The position numbers and the translations under genes are program-made. Under the pieces are notes generated by a model. That model had not been told where the DNA came from. It saw only the letters and a list, made by a program, of their open reading frames with translations, and did not search any database. Below are positions 9,404 to 15,585 of a stretch of DNA of 17,119 nt, one piece after another; position 1 is the stretch's first letter, and the number at the start of each line of letters is the position of its first letter. Location of the stretch: positions 1 through 17,119 of the forward strand of contig CAMKQS010000027.1 in assembly GCA_946414975.1 (NCBI GenBank), in the 5' to 3' direction. Source of the DNA: an uncultured Caryophanales bacterium (lineage in GTDB: Bacteria > Bacillota_I > Bacilli_A > RF39 > UBA660).

Positions 9404-9432
9404 TTTAATTTTATTATAATGTGTGCTATAAT
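9404..9432 (+). promoter_or_regulatory. Promoter of the prepilin gene
   Basis: TTTAAT at 9404-9409, a 17-bp spacer and TATAAT at 9427-9432 with an extended TGC. The -35 region lies in AAAAAAGTTTAAT (9397-9409), identical to the pilC promoter. A second TATAAT at 9415-9420 has no good -35. Confidence 0.65.
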
Positions 9433-9458
9433 GACTTTAGAAAGGATAGGTAGTGAGT

Positions 9459-9833
9459 ATGAAAAGTAAGAAAGGTTTTACACTAATAGAATTAATAGCT
9501 GTATTGGTTATTTTAGCAATTCTAGCGCTAATTGTAACACCACTTGTTATGAGTATTATCAAAAAGGCGAAAGATTCAGCAAATAAAAGGAGTATTGATG
9601 CATATGGTAGAGCAGCTGAATTAGCTGTAGCAACATATTTACTTGATAATAATGATTTTCCTGAGAGTTTTTCAGAACTAACTATTGAAACAACTGGTTC
9701 TGAAGTGTCATGTGCTACTACAGTATTAAATGAAGATTCAAGTGTATATTTAGCAGATTGTTCTGTAGATGGAACATTAGTAAGTGGTTATACATATGGA
9801 ACTTTAGCTACACCATCGTCAGTTAATCCATAA
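9459..9833 (+). CDS. Type IV prepilin / ComGC-like major pseudopilin
   Basis: Structural subunit processed by the prepilin peptidase and polymerised on the PilC-type platform. From ATG 9459 it is 124 residues. The class III leader is MKSKKG, with cleavage before FTLIELIAVLVILAILALIVTP, so Phe is +1 and the conserved Glu is +5. The hydrophobic helix continues as an amphipathic segment (KKAKDSANKRSIDAYGRAAELA). The C-terminal half has two Cys (VSCAT, LADCS) that could form a disulfide in the globular domain. GTG 9453 is an alternative start; AAAGGA at 9441-9446 suits GTG (6 nt) better than ATG (12 nt), while only the leader length changes. It has its own promoter and a strong terminator, so it can be expressed far above its neighbours, as expected for a major pilin. 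Confidence 0.92.
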   Translation: MKSKKGFTLIELIAVLVILAILALIVTPLVMSIIKKAKDSANKRSIDAYGRAAELAVATYLLDNNDFPESFSELTIETTGSEVSCATTVLNEDSSVYLADCSVDGTLVSGYTYGTLATPSSVNP

Positions 9834-9847
9834 TAATTAATAGTACT

Positions 9848-9880
9848 AAAATTCTACATATATTATGTAGAATTTTTTTA
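9848..9880 (+). terminator. Strong terminator after the prepilin gene
   Basis: A perfect 13-bp stem (AAAATTCTACATA at 9848-9860 with its complement at 9864-9876), a 3-nt loop, and a T-run through 9879. Confidence 0.9.
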
Positions 9881-9886
9881 TAATTA

Positions 9887-9915
9887 TTTACAAAAAAAGA
9901 TAATTATGCTATAAT
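9887..9915 (+). promoter_or_regulatory. Promoter of the 6S RNA gene
   Basis: TTTACA at 9887-9892, a 17-bp spacer and TATAAT at 9910-9915 with extended TGC. Transcription should begin near 9921, exactly where the RNA's closing stem starts. Confidence 0.8.
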
Positions 9916-9920
9916 TTAAG

Positions 9921-10099
9921 TGCTGAAAGATAAGATAAAATCCCATATGAAAAACCTACTAATCGATTTAAAAGGGAATCTAATTCATACTTGGTGTAGA
10001 AAACTTAAATTTATTTAAGGATCCTAAAAAGTATGATGTGATGCCCACCTGGGAGACTAGGTTTTATTCGATTCGGGAATCTGTCTTTCGGCATTTTTA
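9921..10099 (+). ncRNA. ssrS: 6S RNA (SsrS), regulator of sigma-70 RNA polymerase
   Basis: The ~180-nt transcript folds as one long rod. The ends close as TGCTGAAAGA (9921-9930) with TCTTTCGGCA (10084-10093), helped by AGAT/ATCT and ATCCC/GGGAAT just inside. AAAACCTA then pairs with TAGGTTTT. A large central bubble follows, then a distal arm of CATACTT with AAGTATG capped by a CTTAAAT-type hairpin. The 3' strand of the bubble contains CCACCTGGGAGACTAGG, a small CCTGG/CTAGG hairpin, which mirrors the CACCTTG...CAAGG hairpin of E. coli 6S RNA. Length, promoter-like bubble, U-tail (10094-10098) and a strong housekeeping promoter all fit. 6S RNA mimics an open promoter and traps the sigma-70 holoenzyme. 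It lies only 7 nt before the ribosome binding site of the next gene, so a leader role (riboswitch) is the alternative, but I recognise no riboswitch core. Confidence 0.75.
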
Positions 10100-10114
10100 T
10101 TTGATGGAGGATTT

Positions 10115-10717
10115 ATGTTAATAGATGATATGTATGTAGTATTTGATCTTGAAACTACAGGTCTAAAGGCTAATGAAGGAGATTCAATTATTGAAATAGG
10201 TGCAGTAAAGATGCAAAATGGAAAAATAATTGATACATTTGATTTATTTGTTGATCCCAAAAGAAATTTAGATCCAGAAATAATTAAAATTACGGGAATA
10301 ACTAATGAAATGCTTAAAGATTCTATTGATGAAAAATCTGCAGTTGAGAAGTTTATGGATTTTGTAGGAGATTGTCCTGTAGTTGCACATAATGCTAAAT
10401 TTGATATGTCTTTTATTAATATGGCATATTTAAAATATGATTTAGGAAGATTTAATAATACTATTATTGATACATTAGGGTTATCTAGATATTTAGAATC
10501 TAATCAAAGATTTCATAATCTTGCAACGTTAGTTATTAGGTATAATATTCCGTGGGATGAAGATAAACATCATCGTGCAAATTATGATGCAGAGGGTACT
10601 GCGTTAATATTTTATAAAATGCTTGAAAAACTTAAACTTAATAATATTAATACTATGGATGATTTAAAACAATATAGAACTATTGTTTTAAAGTATAATA
10701 ATAAAAATAAGAAGTGA
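10115..10717 (+). CDS. PolC-type 3'-5' exonuclease (DEDDh family)
   Basis: Stand-alone 200-residue DnaQ-superfamily exonuclease. All five active-site residues are present: Asp11 and Glu13 (VFDLETTG), Asp97 (HNAKFDMSF), and His153 and Asp158 (HHRANYDAEGT). The wording FDLETTGL, ITGITNEML, VAHNAKFDM and HRANYDAE is closest to the exonuclease domain inserted in Gram-positive PolC. It probably trims DNA 3' ends in repair or proofreading, though RNA substrates cannot be excluded. GGAGG at 10106-10110 lies 4 nt before ATG. No separate promoter is visible between the 6S RNA and this gene, so it probably depends on readthrough of the ssrS transcript. The TGA stop lies inside the terminator stem. Confidence 0.88.
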   Translation: MLIDDMYVVFDLETTGLKANEGDSIIEIGAVKMQNGKIIDTFDLFVDPKRNLDPEIIKITGITNEMLKDSIDEKSAVEKFMDFVGDCPVVAHNAKFDMSFINMAYLKYDLGRFNNTIIDTLGLSRYLESNQRFHNLATLVIRYNIPWDEDKHHRANYDAEGTALIFYKMLEKLKLNNINTMDDLKQYRTIVLKYNNKNKK

Positions 10718-10732
10718 TTTTTCGCTTTTTTT
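10709..10732 (+). terminator. Terminator overlapping the exonuclease stop codon
   Basis: AAGAAGTGA (10709-10717) pairs with TCGCTTTTT (10722-10730) with two G-U pairs around a TTTT loop, followed by more T. The TGA stop is the loop-side end of the 5' arm. Confidence 0.65.
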
Positions 10733-10757
10733 GCATTTTAGCATGCAAACAATCTAC

Positions 10758-10786
10758 TTGTAATAGTTTTTAGAATGTATTATAAT
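10758..10786 (+). promoter_or_regulatory. Promoter of cdsA-rseP
   Basis: TTGTAA at 10758-10763, a 17-bp spacer and TATAAT at 10781-10786. The predicted start near 10793 leaves a very short leader before GGAGG at 10796-10800. Confidence 0.7.
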
Positions 10787-10804
10787 ATTATTATTGGAGG
10801 AAAT

Positions 10805-11605
10805 ATGAAGGCAAGAGTTATTACTGCAACTGTTTTAGCATTAATTGCTATTCCAGTATTTATACTAGGCGGTTTTTGGTTTAAATTGGCTTTTTATTTG
10901 GTTTCTTTACAAGGATTAAGAGAATATATTAATGTTCGTGAAAAGCGTAAAGAATTTCCAAATATAATGAAACTAATTTCATATATTTGTTTAACATTAC
11001 TATATTTTGGTGGTGTTATTGATAAGGATTTAATTATAAACTTTGATTTTAGAATCATAACTGGTCTTTTATTAATATTATTTTTACCAATAATTTTATA
11101 TAATGATAAGAATAAATATAATATTAATGATTCTAGTTATTTATTTGGTGGAGTAATGCTTATTTCTAGTTCTATGATATTAGCAAACTTATATAGAACT
11201 ATTGGTCTTAGAGTAATTACATATCTTTTTATAATTACTATACTTACAGATGTTTTTGCTCTTTTTACAGGTATGCTTATAGGTAGACATAAATTAATTG
11301 AAAATGTTTCTCCTAAAAAAACTTGGGAAGGATTTATTGGTGGTGCTTTAATATCTACATTTAGTGCAACAGTATTTTATATGACTGTAATTAATCAAAA
11401 TGCTTCATTATTAGTTATAATCTTATTTACTTTGTTTTTGTCTATAGTAGGTCAATTTGGAGATTTGTTTTTCTCTGCAATAAAAAGATATTATAAGGTT
11501 AAAGACTTTTCTAATATAATGCCAGGACATGGTGGAATCTTGGATAGACTTGATAGCATTATTTTTGTTATGCTTGCTTATAGCTTATTTATGAATATAA
11601 TATAG
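10805..11605 (+). CDS. cdsA: Phosphatidate cytidylyltransferase CdsA
   Basis: Makes CDP-diacylglycerol from phosphatidate and CTP, the branch point to phosphatidylglycerol and cardiolipin. 266 residues with about seven to eight hydrophobic segments. The C-terminal family signature is clear: SAIKRYYKVKDFSNIMPGHG followed by GILDRLDS. An earlier conserved block, SPKKTWEGFIGG, is also present. ATG 10805 has GGAGG 4 nt upstream; an in-frame ATG at 10775 lies between the promoter boxes and cannot be used from this promoter. Its TAG stop is part of the rseP ribosome binding site (TAGGAGG), so the two genes are coupled. The order cdsA-rseP is common in bacteria; uppS and dxr, often nearby, are absent here. 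Confidence 0.95.
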   Translation: MKARVITATVLALIAIPVFILGGFWFKLAFYLVSLQGLREYINVREKRKEFPNIMKLISYICLTLLYFGGVIDKDLIINFDFRIITGLLLILFLPIILYNDKNKYNINDSSYLFGGVMLISSSMILANLYRTIGLRVITYLFIITILTDVFALFTGMLIGRHKLIENVSPKKTWEGFIGGALISTFSATVFYMTVINQNASLLVIILFTLFLSIVGQFGDLFFSAIKRYYKVKDFSNIMPGHGGILDRLDSIIFVMLAYSLFMNII

Positions 11606-11613
11606 GAGGAATT

Positions 11614-12651
11614 ATGTCGTTATTAATTACAATTATAGCTTTTATTTTTATACTAGGAGTAACAGTAACAATTCATGAATTTGGACATTTCTTATTTGCT
11701 AAAAAAGCTGGAATTTATGTTTATGAATTTTCAATAGGCATGGGTCCTAGATTATTCAAGTTTAATAGAAAAAATGATGAAACAGATTATTCTATTAGAT
11801 TGTTTCCAATAGGTGGATATGTTCAAATGGCTGGGGAAGATATTGAAGTAGATAAAAATATTCCTAAAGATAAATTATTGCAATCAAAAACTTGGCTACA
11901 AAGATTTTTAACTATGGTTGCTGGTGTTATGTTTAATTTCTTACTTGCTATTGTAGTTTTATTTATTATTGCTCTTGTAAAAGGTGTAACGCTTGATGCA
12001 ACAAGAATTGATACATCAAAAATAGAGGAATTAAAGAGTGGAGATAAGATTATTTCTGTAGATGGAAATTTTGTTAATAATTATGATAAATTAGCTCTTG
12101 AATTATCAGTTGCTGGTTCAAAAAAATTTGATATAAAAGTTAAGCATAAAGATGGTAGTTATGATACATTTGCTATTAAACCTAAAGCAGTATATGATAA
12201 AAAAGATAAGTTAATGGGATATGAGTATGGATTTACCATTACAGGAAAAGATGAAAAAGGATTTATTGCTGCAATAAAATATGCATTTGTAAAATTTGTA
12301 AGTATTATAGAGCAAATGTTTTTTACAGTTTGGTATTTAATAACTGGTAAAATAAGTTTAAAATTGTTATCCGGTCCTGTAGGAATATTCTCTATTGTAG
12401 GTAGTGCAGCTAAAACAGGATTCTTCTCAGTATTATCTCTTTTAGCTTTGATAAGTGTTAATGTAGGATTTATAAACTTACTTCCAATTCCTGCATTTGA
12501 TGGTGGTCATATATTATTTTTGATCATTGAAAAAATAAAAGGAAGTAAAGTTAATCCTAAAGTAGAGAATATCATTCATACAGTATTCTTTGTATTACTT
12601 ATGGCATTAATGGTATATATAACATTTAATGATGTACTAAGATTATTTTAA
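11614..12651 (+). CDS. rseP: Site-2 metalloprotease RseP (M50B family)
   Basis: Intramembrane zinc protease that cleaves anti-sigma factors and signal-peptide remnants. 345 residues. The zinc motif HEFGH is at residues 21-25 in the first hydrophobic segment, and the third ligand motif is NLLPIPAFDGGH near the C-terminus. Between them lies one PDZ domain (ELKSGDKIISVDGNFVNNYDKL). Further membrane segments are at about residues 100-125, 270-295 and 320-340. The start is set by AGGAGG with a 4-nt gap. It is the second gene of the cdsA operon and ends in a bidirectional terminator. The Bacillus counterpart, RasP, is involved in sigma-W activation, but no anti-sigma factor is in this window. Confidence 0.95.
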   Translation: MSLLITIIAFIFILGVTVTIHEFGHFLFAKKAGIYVYEFSIGMGPRLFKFNRKNDETDYSIRLFPIGGYVQMAGEDIEVDKNIPKDKLLQSKTWLQRFLTMVAGVMFNFLLAIVVLFIIALVKGVTLDATRIDTSKIEELKSGDKIISVDGNFVNNYDKLALELSVAGSKKFDIKVKHKDGSYDTFAIKPKAVYDKKDKLMGYEYGFTITGKDEKGFIAAIKYAFVKFVSIIEQMFFTVWYLITGKISLKLLSGPVGIFSIVGSAAKTGFFSVLSLLALISVNVGFINLLPIPAFDGGHILFLIIEKIKGSKVNPKVENIIHTVFFVLLMALMVYITFNDVLRLF

Positions 12652-12652
12652 A

Positions 12653-12682
12653 AAAAATACTACTTATTTTGTAGTATTTTTT
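12653..12682. terminator. Bidirectional terminator between rseP and the convergent gene
   Basis: AAAAATACTAC (12653-12663) pairs with GTAGTATTTTT across a 7-nt loop, with A- and T-runs on both sides. It serves rseP on the plus strand and the minus-strand gene, whose stop codon is in the loop. Confidence 0.85.
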
Positions 12683-13437
12683 GTGTTTGTCTTCATAAGA
12701 ATTTTGTGATCTTCTTCGTGAAATTTAAAAGAATTATAACTTTTATTACCTATAAAAATAATCTCTTTTTCATTACTTTTATTGTTTTCAATCAATTGTC
12801 TTTGTTCATCAACAATTTGTTTTTTTGAAATTTTAGTATTGAATAGTTCGTTTATATTATCATAATTAACTGTAAAATTATTATTAAAAGTTATTGTATC
12901 ATTATATAAATGATAATTAAATAATACGTCACTTTTTTTGAAAAATTTAATACAAATTGGGTTAACATCTAAAAATAAATCACAATTTTTTATACTATCG
13001 ATACAACAATTACTTGATAGTGATTTAATTTCATTAGAGTTTAAAATTTTCATAGTATTTTTCTTAAAACTATCGTTAACTAATATACCCGCATCATCAC
13101 TATAATTGTATAGTTTTAGTTCTTTTTCAGGTATATCATAATAGTATTGATATACTTTTTCATCTTTTAAATCAATACCACTTAAATAGTTTAGTATATT
13201 ATTAATACTATTTTTTAATATGTTTTGTTTACGATTCAATTCAAATAAAATAGTATATCTATATAAAATGTCATTTACTTTTACAAGTTTTGGATTATAT
13301 GTAAGTCTAAATTTTGTATTTGTAATTTTTTTCCTATTGAATGTAATATCTTTATTTAATTGCATCATTGCTTCATTTATTTTTTTATATTCTTCTCTGA
13401 GCGCTAATAAATATTGCTTTAATGTATAATATTCCAT
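12664..13437 (-). CDS. Hypothetical protein of unknown function
   Basis: I do not recognise this 257-residue protein. It has no signal peptide or membrane segment. The first 90 residues are rich in Lys, Asn, Leu and Ile and probably helical (LKQYLLALREEYKKINEAMMQLNKDI; FELNRKQNILKNSINNILNYL), possibly a coiled coil. The middle has CCIDSIKNCDLFLDVN; the C-terminal quarter is charged (KKQIVDEQRQLIENNKSNEKE) and ends in KTNTKNTTK. The start is well supported by AAAGGAGG 5 nt upstream. It stands alone between convergent rseP and a tRNA gene. Codon use is as AT-rich as the neighbours. Confidence 0.7.
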   Translation of the reverse strand: MEYYTLKQYLLALREEYKKINEAMMQLNKDITFNRKKITNTKFRLTYNPKLVKVNDILYRYTILFELNRKQNILKNSINNILNYLSGIDLKDEKVYQYYYDIPEKELKLYNYSDDAGILVNDSFKKNTMKILNSNEIKSLSSNCCIDSIKNCDLFLDVNPICIKFFKKSDVLFNYHLYNDTITFNNNFTVNYDNINELFNTKISKKQIVDEQRQLIENNKSNEKEIIFIGNKSYNSFKFHEEDHKILMKTNTKNTTK

Positions 13438-13534
13438 AAAAACCTCCTTTAAACATTTAAAAATTCTTTTATTTGTAATCTAATTAATAATATTAAATAA
13501 AAGACGTAGTACTTATTTTGTTAAATTGTTGAAT

Positions 13535-13558
13535 TAAAAAAAGCTCCATTAAGGAACT
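13535..13558 (-). terminator. Terminator of the tRNA-Lys transcript
   Basis: On the minus strand AAGTTCC pairs with GGAGCTT (one G-U) around TTAAT and is followed by a T-run. It lies about 10 nt beyond the tRNA 3' end. Confidence 0.8.
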
Positions 13559-13569
13559 TAATATTTAAA

Positions 13570-13645
13570 TGGTGTCCTCTTAGGGATTCGAACCCTAGAC
13601 CCACTGATTAAGAGTCAGTTGCTCTACCAACTGAGCTAAGAAGAC
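13570..13645 (-). tRNA. tRNA-Lys (anticodon CTT)
   Basis: A complete 76-nt cloverleaf. Acceptor stem GTCTTCT/AGAGGAC pairs over 7 bp with one G-U; the D-arm is AGCTCAGTTGGTAGAGC. The anticodon arm ACTGA-CTCTTAA-TCAGT gives anticodon CTT. The T-arm contains GGTTCGAATCC. The 3' CCA is encoded. It reads AAG, a minor Lys codon in this AT-rich genome. Confidence 0.97.
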
Positions 13646-13658
13646 ATCAACAATATGA

Positions 13659-13687
13659 ATTATAGCACTAATAGTAAAAAATATCAA
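13659..13687 (-). promoter_or_regulatory. Promoter of tRNA-Lys
   Basis: On the minus strand, TTGATA (13682-13687), a 17-bp spacer, and TATAAT (13659-13664) with extended TGC. Confidence 0.85.
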
Positions 13688-13695
13688 TATTTTTT
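13676..13695. repeat. Perfect AT-rich dyad between divergent tRNA-Lys and gmk promoters
   Basis: AAAAAATAT and ATATTTTTT are perfect inverted repeats separated by CA. The dyad covers the whole tRNA -35 box and touches the first bases of the gmk -35 box. Confidence 0.4.
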
Positions 13696-13722
13696 GCTAA
13701 AAAAAATTAAATGTGTTATAAT
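13694..13722 (+). promoter_or_regulatory. Promoter of gmk
   Basis: TTGCTA at 13694-13699, a 17-bp spacer and TATAAT at 13717-13722 with extended TGT. Its -35 is only 6 bp from the divergent tRNA -35. Confidence 0.8.
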
Positions 13723-13746
13723 CACTTTACTAAATGAGGAGGATTT

Positions 13747-14412
13747 ATGGTAAGAGAAAAAGTAAGAGGAAATTTAATAGTAATATCAGGACCTAGTGGT
13801 TGTGGTAAAGGTACTATTTGTGGTGAACTTTTAAAAAATAATCCAGATTTATTTTTAAATATATCAATGACAACAAGAGAACCTAGAGAAGGGGAAGTAG
13901 ATAAAAAAGATTATTATTTTATTAGTAAAGAAGAATTTGAAAAAAGAATTAAAGAGGATAATTTTTTAGAATATGCAACTGTTCATCATGGAAATTATTA
14001 TGGTACTCCAAAAGATGAAGTAGAAAAGAAGCTTGTTAAGGGAATAGATGTTATTCTTGAGATAGATATTCAAGGAGCATTAAAGGTTAATAATGCAATG
14101 CCTGAGGGAATATTTATATTTATTATGCCTCCTAGTATGCGAGAGTTAAAAAGAAGATTAATTAAAAGAAATACTGAAACTAAAGAACAGATTATAGATA
14201 GATTTAAAAAAGCATATCAAGAAATAAATGAGGTTAATAAATATAATTATATTGTAATTAATGATGATATAAATCGTGCTGTTGAAAAAATAGAGGCTAT
14301 TATTAAAGCAGAAAAATGTCGTGTTAATCGTATTGAAGATTTTGATCTTAATACAAAAGAAGAAATGATTCATGAACTGTTAACAGAAGATTTAAAAGAT
14401 TATAATAAATAA
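13747..14412 (+). CDS. gmk: Guanylate kinase
   Basis: Phosphorylates GMP and dGMP to the diphosphates with ATP. 221 residues, about 15 more than usual because of a short C-terminal extension. The P-loop GPSGCGKGT is at residues 15-23, followed by the GMP-binding region SMTTREPREGE and DYYFIS, then EYATVHHGNYYGTP and LEIDIQGALKV. The lid is RRLIKRNTETKEQIIDRF, and the end is KYNYIVINDDINRAVEKI. ATG 13747 has GAGGAGG 4 nt upstream. It is transcribed alone, between its own promoter and a bidirectional terminator; the usual partners rpoZ and priA are not next to it here. Confidence 0.96.
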   Translation: MVREKVRGNLIVISGPSGCGKGTICGELLKNNPDLFLNISMTTREPREGEVDKKDYYFISKEEFEKRIKEDNFLEYATVHHGNYYGTPKDEVEKKLVKGIDVILEIDIQGALKVNNAMPEGIFIFIMPPSMRELKRRLIKRNTETKEQIIDRFKKAYQEINEVNKYNYIVINDDINRAVEKIEAIIKAEKCRVNRIEDFDLNTKEEMIHELLTEDLKDYNK

Positions 14413-14441
14413 AAAAATTTACTTTTCTTAGTAAATTTTTT
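14413..14441. terminator. Bidirectional terminator between gmk and the convergent pseudogene
   Basis: AAAAATTTACT (14413-14423) and AGTAAATTTTT pair around a TTTCTT loop, with A- and T-runs on both sides. Confidence 0.8.
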
Positions 14442-15573
14442 CTTTTTCTTCGTTAACAGATTTTTCATATTTTTCTTTAACAGCAAAGATTCTTTTGATT
14501 AGTTTATTTTTATATTTATTTATTACATAGTTTTCGCTATAATTATATTTTATTTTTCTTATTAATAAACTATATGTAGCATGATTAAATTTTTCTTCTA
14601 TTAAATATTTTGCAATTTCATCTCTTATCGCTGGTTTGAATATATTTATAAAATCTATAATATAATCTTCTATATTTGGAAAAAATTTTTGCTGATATTT
14701 GTTTCTAATATATTCAATCTTATTTTTAATCATATTTTTATTATCAATGATAATTTGGTCATTACTTCTATTAATTTTATTCATTAATAATGAATAAGTA
14801 TCAATATTAAAATTATCTTCTTTAAAGAATTTTATAATTTCATCTTGTTTATTTATGGAAAAACTCTTTATTAAATATACAATACATTTATCTAAACCAT
14901 TGAAGAAATTTTCCTCAAACGTATTGACATAATTAATAATATCATCTTTATGACTTAGTATTACTTCGCTTTTTGTCCTTAATAAAACTTCGTTTATACA
15001 TTTTACTGCAATAGCACTATAGATATTATTAGAAAAGAATTCTTTTACAATTACTCTATCTTTTTTACTCGCACTTTTAATAATTTGAACTTTATAATCT
15101 TCTATATTATTAAAGTATTTGTTTTCAACTTTAATAATTTTATCTTTTATTTTTTCTTTATTATTTAGTATTATTTGATTCTTTGTAGTTGTAATTATTT
15201 TATTAATCTCATTAATAGCATCTTCATCATATATTTCATTTTTGAATAAACTTGCAATTGTATTTTTATTTTTTATTTCATCTAGGAATAAATCTGATCT
15301 AATAGTAGAGTATGTTACAACATCCATTTTATCTTTATCTATATCATATTTTTCTATCTTTTTTTCTACTTCGGTTGCCGCAACTTTCCAAGAAGTTATA
15401 TATAGTACTCTATTTAATTTATTATTTAATAAATTATCTTAAATATATTTTAGTGTAATAATAGATTTACCAGTTGATGGTGGTTGATTAATAGATACTC
15501 TTTTTTATCTATCTAAAAGTTCATATAAATTATCTAGTGTTCTTTTATTATAATCTCTTAATTCTATTTCCAT
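14428..15573 (-). pseudogene. Decayed superfamily 2 helicase N-terminus fused to four ~70-residue repeats
   Basis: The frame is continuous over 382 codons except for TAA at 15505-15507 (codon 23) and TAA at 15439-15441 (codon 45). The 5' part reads ELRDYNKRTLDNLYELLDR, then KRVSINQPPSTGKSIITLKYI (Walker A, PPxTGKS), NRVLYITSWKVAATEVEKKI and DVVTYSTIRSDLFLDEIKNKN, i.e. helicase motifs Q, I and Ia. The DEAH box that should follow is missing. Instead come four tandem repeats, each with an IIxxNKxxIKxKI block, then (F)FxNIEDYxxxxI, then DEIxKFxxE and TYSLLxxKI. ATG 15573 has GGAG 9 nt upstream and follows the CPBP gene by 12 nt. After the second stop the frame is open from a Met at 15327 (299 residues), but with no ribosome binding site. 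Most likely a dead accessory gene, perhaps from a defence or mobile-element helicase. Confidence 0.7.
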
Positions 15574-15585
15574 AATAAACTACTC

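Larger units (their letters stand above)
8011..9469 (+). pseudogene. O-antigen ligase / pilin O-oligosaccharyltransferase-like membrane protein, broken
   Basis: Multi-pass membrane protein of the O-antigen ligase (Wzy_C) superfamily, which transfers lipid-linked glycans to acceptors. Evidence: LIIGVNGYKDILSIK at the N-terminus, LLSPYKEYNLLIGSPRMEGL (the family's GSPxRxEGL motif), about ten hydrophobic helices, then the external loop SYRMFLWKRTINMF and LFGTGCDTFY. The true start is ATG 8011, with AGGAGA 4 nt upstream. The frame meets TGA at 8116-8118 (codon 36) and continues in frame to TAG at 9331-9333. There a six-T run (9326-9331) appears one base too long: with five Ts the frame continues as FNVVIVTPVFFTLLSI, the expected last helix, to TAA 9467-9469. 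The family's His in DxAHN is Cys388 (NDSACNIYL). Three independent defects argue for a dead gene. An internal ATG at 8149 opens a 394-residue frame but has no ribosome binding site. Between a prepilin peptidase and a prepilin, pilin glycosylation is the likely former role. Confidence 0.75.

Noticed and set aside
9921..10099. T-box or other riboswitch upstream of the exonuclease
   Set aside because: No T-box sequence (AGGGTGGNACCGCG) or other riboswitch core seen; the rod-like fold, length and bubble hairpin fit 6S RNA better.
10775..10804. Upstream in-frame ATG for cdsA
   Set aside because: It sits between the -35 and -10 boxes; GGAGG points to ATG 10805.
14158..14373. Minus-strand open frame inside gmk
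   Set aside because: Low-complexity Phe/Ile/Asn translation antisense to a certain gene.
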